This document shows, piece by piece, positions 1-8,223 of a DNA stretch of 64,000 bases. Below the pieces are notes generated by a model that made no database searches, was not told where the DNA came from, and worked only from the letters and a program-made list of their open reading frames with translations. The DNA is from Burkholderia sp. SRS-46 (GTDB taxonomy: Bacteria > Pseudomonadota > Gammaproteobacteria > Burkholderiales > Burkholderiaceae). How positions within the stretch are numbered: the stretch's first letter is position 1; each line of letters starts with the position of its first letter. The stretch is taken from positions 186,001 to 250,000 of the forward strand of contig NZ_PTXL01000009.1 of NCBI RefSeq assembly GCF_004343775.1. Direction: 5' to 3'. A program made the position numbers and the translations under genes.

Positions 1-1065
1 ACCCGCTTCCTCGTCACCGCCGCCGCACTCGCCACGCTCGCCAGCGCACCGGCCTTCGCCGGCTGGTCCGGCCACGGCACCGCCTACACACCGCGCGGTA
101 CCTACAGCGGCGCGCACGCCGGCGCATGCGGCGGCGGCAGTTGCTCGCATGCGGGCGGCGTCATCGGCCCCGGCGGCGGCCTCGCGACCAACACGGGCAC
201 CGTCAAGCGCACCGCGCCCGGCCAGTTCTCGAACAGCGGCACCTCGGTCGGCCCCAACGGCCGCTCGGTCCAGCACAGTGGCGACACGAGCTGCGCGAAC
301 GGCACCTGCTCGCACACCGGTTCGATGACGGGCTCGGACGGCCGCAGCGCATCGACATCCGGCAGCGTGACGCGCAACGGCCCGGGCGAGTACACGTCGA
401 ACGGCACGGTCACCGGGTCGGGCGGCAACACCGCAAGCCACACGGCATCGACGAATTGCGCGGGCTCGACCTGCTCGCGCTCGGGCACCGTGTCCGGCAC
501 GGACGGCGCGCGCGTCGCGCATTCCGGCAGCGCGACGCGCGTCGCGCCGGGCGTCGTGACGACGTCGGGCAGCACGACCGTCGTGCACGGCGGCACGGTG
601 TCGACCGGCGGCACGACGGTGATCCACGGCAGCACGGCGGCAACCGGCACGGTCACCGTCGCGGGTGCGACGATCGCCGTTGCGCCGGTGCCGTTGGCCG
701 TGGCGGTTCCCGTGCCGGTGCCTGTCGCGCCGCCTCCGCCCGACGCAGTGGTCGTGACGGCACCGCCGCCGGTCGCAGTCGCCGTTGCTGCACCGGCACC
801 CGCCCCAGCGCCTGCTGCCGTCATCGTCGCGCCGCCGCCCAAGACCGTCGTCGTGACGCCGCCGCCGAAAGTCGTGCACGTTGCGCCGCCGAAGGTCGTC
901 TACGTCGCGCCGCCCCCGCCCAAGGTGCTGTATCTCGCACCGCCGCTGACCCGGTCGGTGTATGTCGCACCGCGTGCCGTGTACATCGCCCATCCGCCGC
1001 GCGCCGTCGTCTGGGTGCCGGGCCACTGGGCCGGCGGCCTCTGGGTGCCCGCTCACTGGGCGTAA
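1..1065 (+). CDS. Gly/Thr/Ser-rich repeat protein with WVPGHW C-terminus, 5' truncated
   Basis: The reading frame is open from base 1 and ends at TAA 1063-1065, so the start lies outside the window. The first visible residues form the end of a signal peptide (hydrophobic, then APAFA before GWSG), so the protein is probably exported. The first half is low-complexity Gly/Ser/Thr with three copies of a roughly 55-residue unit, each with a C-x4-5-C pair. The second half is a Pro/Val-rich stretch. The extreme C-terminus has two VWVPGHW / LWVPAHW motifs, like the tryptophan-rich repeats of small envelope proteins. No enzymatic motif is visible. Function unknown; a surface or cell-envelope structural role is an inference. 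Confidence 0.75.
   Translation, partial: TRFLVTAAALATLASAPAFAGWSGHGTAYTPRGTYSGAHAGACGGGSCSHAGGVIGPGGGLATNTGTVKRTAPGQFSNSGTSVGPNGRSVQHSGDTSCANGTCSHTGSMTGSDGRSASTSGSVTRNGPGEYTSNGTVTGSGGNTASHTASTNCAGSTCSRSGTVSGTDGARVAHSGSATRVAPGVVTTSGSTTVVHGGTVSTGGTTVIHGSTAATGTVTVAGATIAVAPVPLAVAVPVPVPVAPPPPDAVVVTAPPPVAVAVAAPAPAPAPAAVIVAPPPKTVVVTPPPKVVHVAPPKVVYVAPPPPKVLYLAPPLTRSVYVAPRAVYIAHPPRAVVWVPGHWAGGLWVPAHWA
127..621 (+). repeat. Three 165-bp in-frame tandem repeats inside the first gene
   Basis: The first cysteine codon of each Cys pair falls at 127, 292 and 457, exactly 165 bp (55 codons) apart. Each unit has a C-x4/5-C-S-[HR]-[AST]-G motif followed by Gly/Ser/Thr-rich sequence with recurring TAPGQ/NGPGE/VAPGV turns. 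The copies are diverged in sequence but keep length exactly. Confidence 0.7.
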
Positions 1066-1167
1066 CCGGGCGCCTGCCCCGCATCCGCAACCGATTCGCT
1101 TCACGTTCCACCCGTTTCATCAACCACCCGGCCGGCGCAGACCGTCGGCCACGCAAGGAGAAACCCC

Positions 1168-1476
1168 ATGAAGTCCATCAAGAAGATGATTGCCGTCGTC
1201 GTTTTGTGTATCGTCTCAGCAGCAGCGTCGGCCCAGCAGATGCCGATGGGTGCGGCGAACGGCGGTGCACGCGTCGAGCGCGCGCTGGCGCAGTTGCAGG
1301 GCCGCTTCGCCAACGCGAACACGACGCACGACGGCAAGCTCACCCGCGAGCAGGCCGCCGCGGGGATGCCGATGGTTGCGCAGCATTTCGACGAGATCGA
1401 TGCGCAGCACCACGGCTACGTCACGCTCGCGCAGCTCGAAAACTTCATGCGGCAACGCATGGCGGCGGCCCGCTGA
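1168..1476 (+). CDS. Small exported EF-hand-like protein
   Basis: 102 residues with a signal peptide (KSIKK, hydrophobic core, ASAQ cleavage region near residue 22). Two degenerate EF-hand loops are visible: one around HDGKLTREQ (about residue 53-61) and one around AQHHGYVTLAQLE (about residue 83-95). Both keep the central Gly and hydrophobic position but lack several acidic ligands, so calcium binding is uncertain. An AAGGAGA Shine-Dalgarno sits before the ATG. It lies 46 bp upstream of a response regulator and may be co-transcribed with the two-component pair, as calcium- or metal-responsive small proteins often are. That link is an inference. Confidence 0.75.
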   Translation: MKSIKKMIAVVVLCIVSAAASAQQMPMGAANGGARVERALAQLQGRFANANTTHDGKLTREQAAAGMPMVAQHFDEIDAQHHGYVTLAQLENFMRQRMAAAR

Positions 1477-1522
1477 GCCCGGACGAAAGCCCACTCGCGC
1501 GGCCCGCACCGGGAGGCAGCCG

Positions 1523-2236
1523 ATGGAACAGTCCTGCAGGATCATCGTGCTCGACGACGAAGCGGAGCTGCGCAACATGCTGCAACGCTTCCTGACCGGC
1601 CACGGCTTCGAGGTTCGCGCGGTGGCCGACGGCAAGCGGCTCGACCGCCTGCTGCAGCGCGAGCCGTACGACCTGCTGGTGCTCGACCTGATGATGGAGC
1701 CCGAAGACGGCCTGAGCGTATGCCGCCGCCTGCGCGCGGAAGGCCAGACGCTGCCGATCCTGATGCTCACCGCGAAAGGCGACGCGGCGGACAAGGTCGT
1801 CGGCCTCGAGACGGGCGCCGACGACTACCTCGCGAAGCCGTTTCTCCCCGACGAACTCGTGGCCCGCGTCCGCGCGCTGCTGCGGCGGCAGAAGATGGCG
1901 GCCGGCGAGCCGACGGTGACGTCGCAGCGGCTGCGCTTCGGCGCGTTCACGTTCGATGTCGGCCAGCAGACGCTGATGCGCGACGGCACGCCCGTCGAGA
2001 TCCATTCGGCGCAGATGCTGCTGCTGCATGCACTGGGCTCGTCGCCGAACCGCGCGGTGAGCCGCGAGAACCTGCTCGCCCGCGCGCGCGGCCGCGACCA
2101 CGCCGCGCTCGACCGCAGCGTCGACGTGCAGATCCTGCGGCTGCGCCAGATCGTCGAGGACGATCCCGCCAAGCCGCGCTTCATCAAGACGGTGTGGGGC
2201 ATCGGCTACATGCTGGTGGCCGGCATCGAGCCGTGA
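1523..2236 (+). CDS. OmpR/PhoB-family response regulator
   Basis: 237 residues. An N-terminal receiver domain has the acidic pair DDE at residues 9-11, the phosphoacceptor D55 in VLDLMM, a conserved T in LTAKG and K in AKPF. A C-terminal winged-helix domain follows (about 135-235, ending in VWGIGYMLV). The ATG at 1523 has a GGGAGG-like ribosome site. Its stop overlaps the start of the kinase gene (TGATG), the usual translational coupling of cognate pairs. It should bind DNA when phosphorylated by the downstream kinase. The target genes are unknown; the EF-hand gene just upstream is an obvious candidate. Confidence 0.92.
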   Translation: MEQSCRIIVLDDEAELRNMLQRFLTGHGFEVRAVADGKRLDRLLQREPYDLLVLDLMMEPEDGLSVCRRLRAEGQTLPILMLTAKGDAADKVVGLETGADDYLAKPFLPDELVARVRALLRRQKMAAGEPTVTSQRLRFGAFTFDVGQQTLMRDGTPVEIHSAQMLLLHALGSSPNRAVSRENLLARARGRDHAALDRSVDVQILRLRQIVEDDPAKPRFIKTVWGIGYMLVAGIEP

Positions 2237-3582
2237 TGCGATTCCCGCTGCCGCGCTCGCTGCTCGCGCGCAACATCGCGCTGCTGGTCGCGCTCGTCGC
2301 GCTGTCGCTCGCCTGCTCGCTCGCCGTGCTGCTGCACTACGTGCAGCGCCCGCGCATCGAGCGCGCGTCGATCATCTTCTCCGACTACGTGCAGTTGCTC
2401 GACCGCACGCTCGCCGGCATGCCGTCCGACGCAAGCCGCACGGTGGCCGCGCAGCTCGGCGGCCGGGCCTCGCCGCCGCCCGCCGCGCCGCCGCATGCGC
2501 CGAGCCTCGCGGCCTTCTTCCGCACCTGGCAGCGCGACGTGTTCATGCTGGCGCTCGAACGCCACCTGCCGCCCGACCTCCCGGCGCGCTGGCAGTCGGG
2601 CGACGACGAACGCCTGTGGATCCGGCTGCACGTGGCCGGCTCGCCTGTCTGGGTACCGCTGCCGATGGCCGCCGACGCGCAGGCGAGCGGCATCACGACG
2701 GCCCTCGTGCTGTCGATCGGGCTGGCGTTGCTCGCGGCGCTGACCGGCTACCTGATCCAGCTCCACCTGAACCGGCCGCTCGATGCGCTGGCGCGCGCGG
2801 CGCAGCGCGTGAGCGCGGGCGAACGCCCGCCGCCGCTGCCCACCGACGGCCCGACCGAAATCGCCGACGTGAGCCGCGCGTTCAACCGGATGGCCGACGC
2901 GCTGCAACAGGCCGAAACGACCCGCTCGCTGATGCTGGCCGGCGTGTCGCACGACATCCGCACGCCGCTCACCAAGCTGCGCCTCGCGATCGCGATGGCG
3001 CTGCCGCGCGGCACGCACGACGCGCTCGTTGCATCGACCGAGCATTATCTGGACCAGATCGATACGATCCTGCAGCAGTTCATGGACTACGCGGGCAGCG
3101 GCGAGCGCGAGACGCCGCAAACCGGCGACCTGAACGCGCTGGTCGGCCAGCTCGTCGCGGATTTCGCGGGGCTCGGCCACGCGTTCGAATTCGACGAAGG
3201 CGACGTGCCCGCGTTCGCGTTCCGCCCGATCAGCCTGATGCGGCTGCTGATGAACCTGATGCAGAACGCGGTCGTATACGGCCGCACGGGCCTCTGCGTG
3301 CGCACGTGGACCGAACGCGGCATCGCGTATGCCGTGGTCAGCGATCGCGGCAACGGCATCGGCGCGGCGGAACTCGAGCGGCTCAAGGCACCGTTCAGCC
3401 GCGGCGCGAACGCGCGCAGCCATGCGGGCGGCACCGGCCTCGGCCTCGCGATCGTCGAGCGGATCGCGCGCCTGCACGGCGGTTCGCTCACGTTTCGCGA
3501 CCGCGACGGCGGCGGCCTGGAGGCCGTCGTCGCGCTGCCGCTCGATACATCCGTACCGGGCCGCGCGTCGCTGCCGGCGTGA
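2236..3582 (+). CDS. Sensor histidine kinase, EnvZ-like
   Basis: 448 residues. The N-terminal membrane segment lies at about 10-32, a periplasmic part follows, and the second membrane segment is near 155-175 (ITTALVLSIGLALLAAL). Next come a HAMP region and a HisKA domain with phospho-acceptor H239 (VSHDIRTPL). The HATPase domain has the N-box LMNLMQNAV, G1 DRGNGIG and G2 GGTGLGLAIVERI. The layout matches an inner-membrane osmosensor-type kinase. It overlaps the response-regulator gene by one base. The periplasmic domain (about 120 residues, Pro/Ala-rich) is not recognised, so the signal is unknown. The start is fixed by the overlap. Confidence 0.92.
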   Translation: MRFPLPRSLLARNIALLVALVALSLACSLAVLLHYVQRPRIERASIIFSDYVQLLDRTLAGMPSDASRTVAAQLGGRASPPPAAPPHAPSLAAFFRTWQRDVFMLALERHLPPDLPARWQSGDDERLWIRLHVAGSPVWVPLPMAADAQASGITTALVLSIGLALLAALTGYLIQLHLNRPLDALARAAQRVSAGERPPPLPTDGPTEIADVSRAFNRMADALQQAETTRSLMLAGVSHDIRTPLTKLRLAIAMALPRGTHDALVASTEHYLDQIDTILQQFMDYAGSGERETPQTGDLNALVGQLVADFAGLGHAFEFDEGDVPAFAFRPISLMRLLMNLMQNAVVYGRTGLCVRTWTERGIAYAVVSDRGNGIGAAELERLKAPFSRGANARSHAGGTGLGLAIVERIARLHGGSLTFRDRDGGGLEAVVALPLDTSVPGRASLPA

Positions 3583-3827
3583 CGGCCCGACGGCCTGCTC
3601 GACCGACTGCTTGACGGTCTCGCGTGGCCGCACGCCGCGGCGCGTGACATGCGCCGACATAATTCCCGCGTGGCGTACCGCGCGCCATCTCCGCATACTT
3701 GCGCCTGCGTGTTGCGCAACGGCATGAAACCGCTCCTCCCGCCTGCGTCCACGCCCCGCTTCCGATCGTTCGCGTTCCTGAATGCCGCGACAGTATCGGC
3801 AACTTCATCCAGGCAACGGAGATCGAC

Positions 3828-4595
3828 ATGTTCACTTCCCTTCACGCACTGACTGCCCACGCCAAACGTCTGACCCTTGCCGCGCTGATCGCCGGCGCGC
3901 TCGCGATGACCGGCTGCGCGTCGACCGCGACCACGGCCGCGACCTCGGTACCGGCAGCCCGCGCGCTGCCGCGGGTTCATGCGGACGTCGTCTATGTGTC
4001 CAGGTTCGACGTGGCCGCGACCGACGTGAAGGTCGACGGCGGGATGATCAACAAGCTCGCGACGCTCGCGAACGGCTCGTCCGCCGATGCGCAGCGCCAG
4101 CAGAGCGCGCTGAAGACCCGCGAACAGCTCGCCGACGCGCTCGTGCGCGAACTCCGGTCGCAAGGCATTCCCGCGCTGCGCGGCCCGGTGCCCGACGGCC
4201 GCGATGCGCTGATCGTCGAAGGCCGCTTCGAGACGATCGACGCCGGCAACCGCCGCCGCCGCATCCTGATCGGGCTCGGCGCGGGCAAGAGCGAAGTGGG
4301 CGCGTCGGTCACCGTGCTGTTCCAGCCGGCCCATGGCGCATCGCAGCCCCTCGACACGTTCTCCGTCAGCGCGAACAGCGGCCACCTGCCCGGCGTGGCG
4401 GAAACCGCCGGGGTCGGTGCGGTGGCCGGTCACCTCGCGACCTCGGCGGCGGTCGGCGCCGGCCTGCACGGCGTGTCGGAGGCGAAGCACGACACGGTGG
4501 CGTCCGATACGGATCGCCTCGCGCGCTCGATCGCGAAGCAGCTCGCCACGCAAAACACGGCGAACGCGTGGTTGCCGACGGCGTCGGCAAGCTGA
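3828..4595 (+). CDS. Lipoprotein resembling DUF4410 proteins
   Basis: 255 residues from the ATG at 3828, which follows ACGGAGATCG. A signal peptide ends in a lipobox (LAMTGC, Cys at about residue 29), so it is probably a lipoprotein. The body (residues 50-240) has the mixed beta pattern of DUF4410 proteins: VVYVSRFD near the start, a central ALIVEGRFETIDAGNRRRRILIGLGAGKSEV segment and a C-terminal Gly-rich helix before a charged tail. The role is not established; related proteins are envelope lipoproteins. A longer upstream in-frame extension exists but would put the signal peptide in the interior. Confidence 0.75.
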   Translation: MFTSLHALTAHAKRLTLAALIAGALAMTGCASTATTAATSVPAARALPRVHADVVYVSRFDVAATDVKVDGGMINKLATLANGSSADAQRQQSALKTREQLADALVRELRSQGIPALRGPVPDGRDALIVEGRFETIDAGNRRRRILIGLGAGKSEVGASVTVLFQPAHGASQPLDTFSVSANSGHLPGVAETAGVGAVAGHLATSAAVGAGLHGVSEAKHDTVASDTDRLARSIAKQLATQNTANAWLPTASAS

Positions 4596-4756
4596 CGGGC
4601 CGCGATTCCGCATGCGAGGTCCGACGGACGCGCATGCGGGCGGCCGGGCATAATGCGCGAGGCCGGTCCGGCGCGGCGCGCACCGCGACCGCGCCGGGCT
4701 ATCCGACGGCCCACGCCGATCCCGAATCGAATCCTGAACCTCAACCCGTCAATTCC

Positions 4757-5434
4757 ATGCAAGTACTCGTCGTTGGAACCGGCAAGCTGGCCACCGAGCT
4801 GCTCGGCTCGCACCTGCTCGACCCGGCAACCTGGCGCGTGATGTCGTGGTCGGACAGCGCACGCAGCGATGTCCGATCGATCGTCGTGCACGCCGGCTCC
4901 GGCCGGGAGCTTCCGGCCGCCATCGCGTTCTGCCGCGCCACCGCGTCGCCGCTCGTCGAACTGTCCACCGGATCCGACCTCGAAACCGGGTCGCACGACT
5001 TCCCGGTCGTGCTCTGCCCGAACACGAACATCCTGATGCTCAAGTTCATGAGCATGCTGGAAACCAGCGGCCATCTGTTTCGCGACTGCCGGATCAGCGT
5101 GACCGAGTCGCACCAGGCGGGCAAGACGTCCGTCCCGGGCACCGCGGTCGGCATCGCCCAGTCGCTCGGCGTGCCGCCTGACGCGATCCGCTCCGTGCGC
5201 GACCCGGACGTGCAGCGCGGCGAATGCCAGATCCCCGATGCGCAGCTCGGCCGCCATGCGTATCACCGGATCCGCATCGAAGACGGCGCGTGCAGCCTGC
5301 AGCTCGAATCCCGCGTGTACGGCGCATCGCCCTACGCGGACGGCGTGTCGCGCATCGTCGAGGCCGTGCGGCAGCATGATCTCGACAACCGCCGCTATTC
5401 GATCGTCGAGTTCATCCGCAACGGCTGGCTGTAG
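4757..5434 (+). CDS. Short dihydrodipicolinate reductase-like protein
   Basis: 225 residues. It starts with a Rossmann nucleotide-binding motif (QVLVVGTGKLA) and contains the DapB-like active-site segment ESHQAGKTSVPGTA near residue 115. DapB proteins normally read E-[LA]-H-H-x2-K-x-D-x-P-S-G-T-A, so the first His and the Lys are kept but the second His is Gln and the Asp is Ser. It is also about 40 residues shorter than typical DapB. Because lysine biosynthesis genes are absent nearby, this is more likely a paralogue with another substrate than the housekeeping enzyme. The ATG at 4757 is the only sensible start. Confidence 0.75.
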   Translation: MQVLVVGTGKLATELLGSHLLDPATWRVMSWSDSARSDVRSIVVHAGSGRELPAAIAFCRATASPLVELSTGSDLETGSHDFPVVLCPNTNILMLKFMSMLETSGHLFRDCRISVTESHQAGKTSVPGTAVGIAQSLGVPPDAIRSVRDPDVQRGECQIPDAQLGRHAYHRIRIEDGACSLQLESRVYGASPYADGVSRIVEAVRQHDLDNRRYSIVEFIRNGWL

Positions 5435-5448
5435 CCGCGCCGCCGGCA

Positions 5449-6258
5449 TCACCCGTCTCCCGGCACCGCGCCGCTCTCCGGCAGGGTCGCGCCGCCGTCG
5501 ACGACGATCGTCTGCCCGGTGATGTACCCCGCATCCGCCGACGCGAGGAACAGCATCGCGCTCGCGATGTCCTCCGGCTCGCCCATCCTCGCCAGCGGGA
5601 TGCGCCGCGCGATCTGCGCCGCGACCGCGGCATCGCCGAGATTCGCCGCGGCGGGCGTGCGGATCATCCCGGGTTCGACGCCGTTGACCGTCACGTTGCT
5701 GCGCGCCAGCTCCAGCGCCGCCGCCCGGATGAAGCCGTTCACCCCCGCCTTCGACGCCGCGTAGTGCGCGAGCCCCGGATACGCGACCCGCGGCCCCGTG
5801 ACCGACGACGTGACGAGCAAGCGCCCCGCCCCCGCGCGCACGAACGCCGGCAGCGCCGCCTGCGCGAGCCAGAACAGCGCGGACAGGTTCACGGACAGCG
5901 TCCGCTCGAGCAGCGCCTCGTCGATCCGCGCGAACGGCGTCAGCGGAAAATACGCGGCGTTGTGAACGACGACATCGAGCCGCCCGCCATCCTGCTCGAC
6001 CGCCGCGACGAGCGCCTGCAGTTCGTCGCGGCGCGCGGCATCGACGCGATACGCGCGCGCCTGCCCGCCCGCCTCGACGATCGCCGCCGCCTGCGCCTGT
6101 GCGCTCGCGTGCTGCAGGTCGGCCAGCGCCACGATTGCACCGGCCTGCGCGAATCGCCGGGCGATCGCCGCGCCGATGCCCTGTGCGGCGCCCGTCACGA
6201 GCACGACGCGCCCGGCGAAATCCGCGCCGAGCCGGCCGCTGCCGGGCACGCCGCTCAT
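5449..6258 (-). CDS. Short-chain dehydrogenase/reductase (SDR)
   Basis: 269 residues. Classical SDR features are all present: TGxxxGIG as TGAAQGIG near residue 22, NAA in VVHNAAYF, catalytic Ser in VTSSVTG, the YxxxK motif YAASK near residue 170, and PG in VEPGMIRTP. The C-terminus GYITGQTIVVDGGATL is typical of FabG-like enzymes. It is the second gene of an operon: its ATG overlaps the last codons of the MoaF-like gene by 4 bp. The substrate cannot be read from sequence. The pairing with a MoaF-like protein and a divergent AraC regulator suggests a small catabolic unit. Confidence 0.9.
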   Translation of the reverse strand: MSGVPGSGRLGADFAGRVVLVTGAAQGIGAAIARRFAQAGAIVALADLQHASAQAQAAAIVEAGGQARAYRVDAARRDELQALVAAVEQDGGRLDVVVHNAAYFPLTPFARIDEALLERTLSVNLSALFWLAQAALPAFVRAGAGRLLVTSSVTGPRVAYPGLAHYAASKAGVNGFIRAAALELARSNVTVNGVEPGMIRTPAAANLGDAAVAAQIARRIPLARMGEPEDIASAMLFLASADAGYITGQTIVVDGGATLPESGAVPGDG

Positions 6259-7088
6259 TGCGCCGCTCCTTCGCCGAGCGGATGCACGGTGTCGTTCAGC
6301 ACGCGCGCATAGGCGCCGATCGGAAAATTCGACAGCGAGCCGAAATCGCCGCCCCGATAGCCGAAGATCTTGCCGTCCGTCTTGCACTGCGCGAGATCGA
6401 TCAGCACGACGCCGAGGGTCGGCACCACCTTCTCGCGCCACACGAACAGGTACAGCGCCTCGGCGATCCGAAAGGCGTGGCAGCGGTCCACGTCGGCCAG
6501 CCCGCGTTCGACGCCTTCCAGGCACTGCCACGCGTAGAAACTCTCGTTCAGGTAGATGTGCTCGTAGCATTCGGTCGGGCTGTAGCGATACATCGTCCGC
6601 TTGCCGATCAGTTCGCGGGTCGGCGCGTGCAGCGGCGCGGGACGCGCGTGCCCGCCGAGCGTGCCGTGACGGAACGCGACGTCGACGCCGGTGAGCGGCA
6701 GACCGCGCGCAACCCGCGTGAACGCGTCGATACGCGTATCGGCTTCGGTCGGCAATGTGCCCGTGACCGACGTCCACACGCCGCCGTCGAGATCGATCAC
6801 GAGGCTCACCGATGTCGCGCGCGACGTCGAATCGACATAGTCGACGAAGAACAGCCCGTCGCGCAGCCGCGTGACGCGGCACGGCTCGCGGCCGCTCGCG
6901 CCGCTCGCCGCGTCGCGCCATTGCAGCGCGCCATGCGCGAACGTGCAGACGCGCGATGCGCCCGACGCGTCGTCGAGCGTGAGTGTGTGCCCGTCGAGCG
7001 CGTCGACGGTCGCGAGGATGTTCGCGTCGGGCGCGAAGCCGTCCGCGAGCGCGCCCACCTGGATGAATACCGGATCCTGTCGTTCCAC
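6255..7088 (-). CDS. moaF: MoaF-like protein
   Basis: 277 residues. Both halves look like the calycin-type repeats of the MoaF family. The N-terminal half (about 1-130) contains LDDASGASRVCTFAHG and VDYVDSTSRATSVSLVIDL. The C-terminal half (about 150-270) contains TMYRYSPTECYEHIYLNE and FRIAEALYLFVWREKVVP. MoaF is named for molybdenum cofactor biosynthesis but its reaction is unknown. I chose GTG at 7088 because GGGAGAC lies 6 bp upstream, whereas the longer ATG start at 7145 adds a poorly conserved Arg-rich lead. It is the promoter-proximal gene of the pair with the SDR gene. Confidence 0.75.
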   Translation of the reverse strand: MERQDPVFIQVGALADGFAPDANILATVDALDGHTLTLDDASGASRVCTFAHGALQWRDAASGASGREPCRVTRLRDGLFFVDYVDSTSRATSVSLVIDLDGGVWTSVTGTLPTEADTRIDAFTRVARGLPLTGVDVAFRHGTLGGHARPAPLHAPTRELIGKRTMYRYSPTECYEHIYLNESFYAWQCLEGVERGLADVDRCHAFRIAEALYLFVWREKVVPTLGVVLIDLAQCKTDGKIFGYRGGDFGSLSNFPIGAYARVLNDTVHPLGEGAAQ

Positions 7089-7258
7089 CTGCCGTCTCCC
7101 GTGCAGCCTCAGGCCCGGCGGGCCATCTACGCTGCTCGTGCACATGGTGCGGGCAGCGCGCGGCGCGCGGTATCCGCCAAACGGATGAACGGCGCGCGCC
7201 GCCGGAACGCGCTACAGTGCAGCTGATCCGCGCCGTGGCCGGCGCGCGAGGAGCGCTC

Positions 7259-8055
7259 ATGCACCGTGTCACCCATTACTGCCGCACTCGCGAAGGCGTC
7301 GAAGCGCTCAGCCTCGATTCCGGCCGCGCGTTCCCGCGTCACGCGCACGACGAATTCGGCGTCGGCGTGATCGTCGGCGGCGCACAGCGATCGTGGAGCG
7401 GCCGTGGGCAGGTCGATGCGCTGGCCGGCGACGCGATCATGGTCAATCCCGGCGAAATGCACGACGGCGCGCCGCTCGGCCGCGGCCTGCGCAGGCAGTG
7501 GCGGATGCTGTATCTCGCGCCGGCGCTTGTCACCCGCGTCGCGGCGGAGGAAGGGCTCGGCGGCGTCGAGCTCGCGCATCCGGCGGTGCGCGACGCTCGG
7601 CTGAGCACCGCCGTGAGCCGGCTCTACAGCGTATCGTCGGCGGCGACGACGCACCGCTCGCGCGCGACGAGGCGCTCGTGATGCTCGTCGCGGGCTGCTC
7701 GCGCGGCATGCGAGCCGCCCGCTGCCGCCGGCCGGCGTCGCGCCCGCGATCCGCGCGGCGCGCGAGCCGGCTCGACGCGGCGCCCGCCGCGCCGGTGTCG
7801 CTCGCGGAGCTGGCGGACCTGAGCGGCGTCAGCCGCTTCCAGCTGTTGCGCGGCTTCGCGCGTGAGCTCGGCATCACGCCGCACGCGTACCTGATCCAGT
7901 CGCGCACGCGCGTTGCCCGTGCGTTGCTCGCACGCGGCCGGCCGATCGCGGATGCGGCCGCCGAGGCCGGGTTCGCCGATCAAAGCCACCTGACGCGGGT
8001 ATTCGCACGCCAGTTCGGCATCACGCCGGGGCAGTTCGCGCACGCAATGCGGTAG
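7259..8055 (+). pseudogene. AraC-family regulator gene with three apparent frame changes
   Basis: The ATG at 7259 follows GAGGAG and opens an AraC_binding cupin domain (HAHDEFGVGVIVGG, MVNPGEMHDG). That frame stops at 7681. The C-terminal double HTH (VSLAELADLSGVSRFQLLRGFARELG ... FADQSHLTRVFARQFGITPGQFAHA) is intact in another frame up to 8055. Reading through needs a one-base loss near 7635, another near 7692 and a one-base gain near 7767; between the last two, the codons for LLARHA and PAGVAPAIRAARE appear in the third frame. None is at a long homopolymer. It lies 170 bp from the divergent moaF-SDR operon, which it presumably regulated. Sequencing error in GC-rich DNA is the alternative. 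Confidence 0.75.
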
Positions 8056-8223
8056 GCGGCACGAGGCGCGTCGCCTCGCGGCGCTGGCGGCCCACCATGC
8101 CCGCGTACCGGCGCCCGCACGGCCGCAGCGCCATTGCGCAGCGTCCTCGTTCGCAACGACACAAAACCCGCGCTGCAATTTCGTTCAAGACGCCGGCCGC
8201 CCTGCCGCGCGACGATGCGGCGC

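Noticed and set aside
102..842. A 246-codon minus-strand frame with long Ala/Thr/Gly repeats
   Set aside because: It is the mirror of the Gly/Thr repeat gene; the plus-strand frame has a signal peptide and a normal stop.
2616..3614. A 332-codon plus-strand frame within the histidine kinase
   Set aside because: Out of frame with the kinase, whose HisKA and HATPase motifs are all in the other frame.
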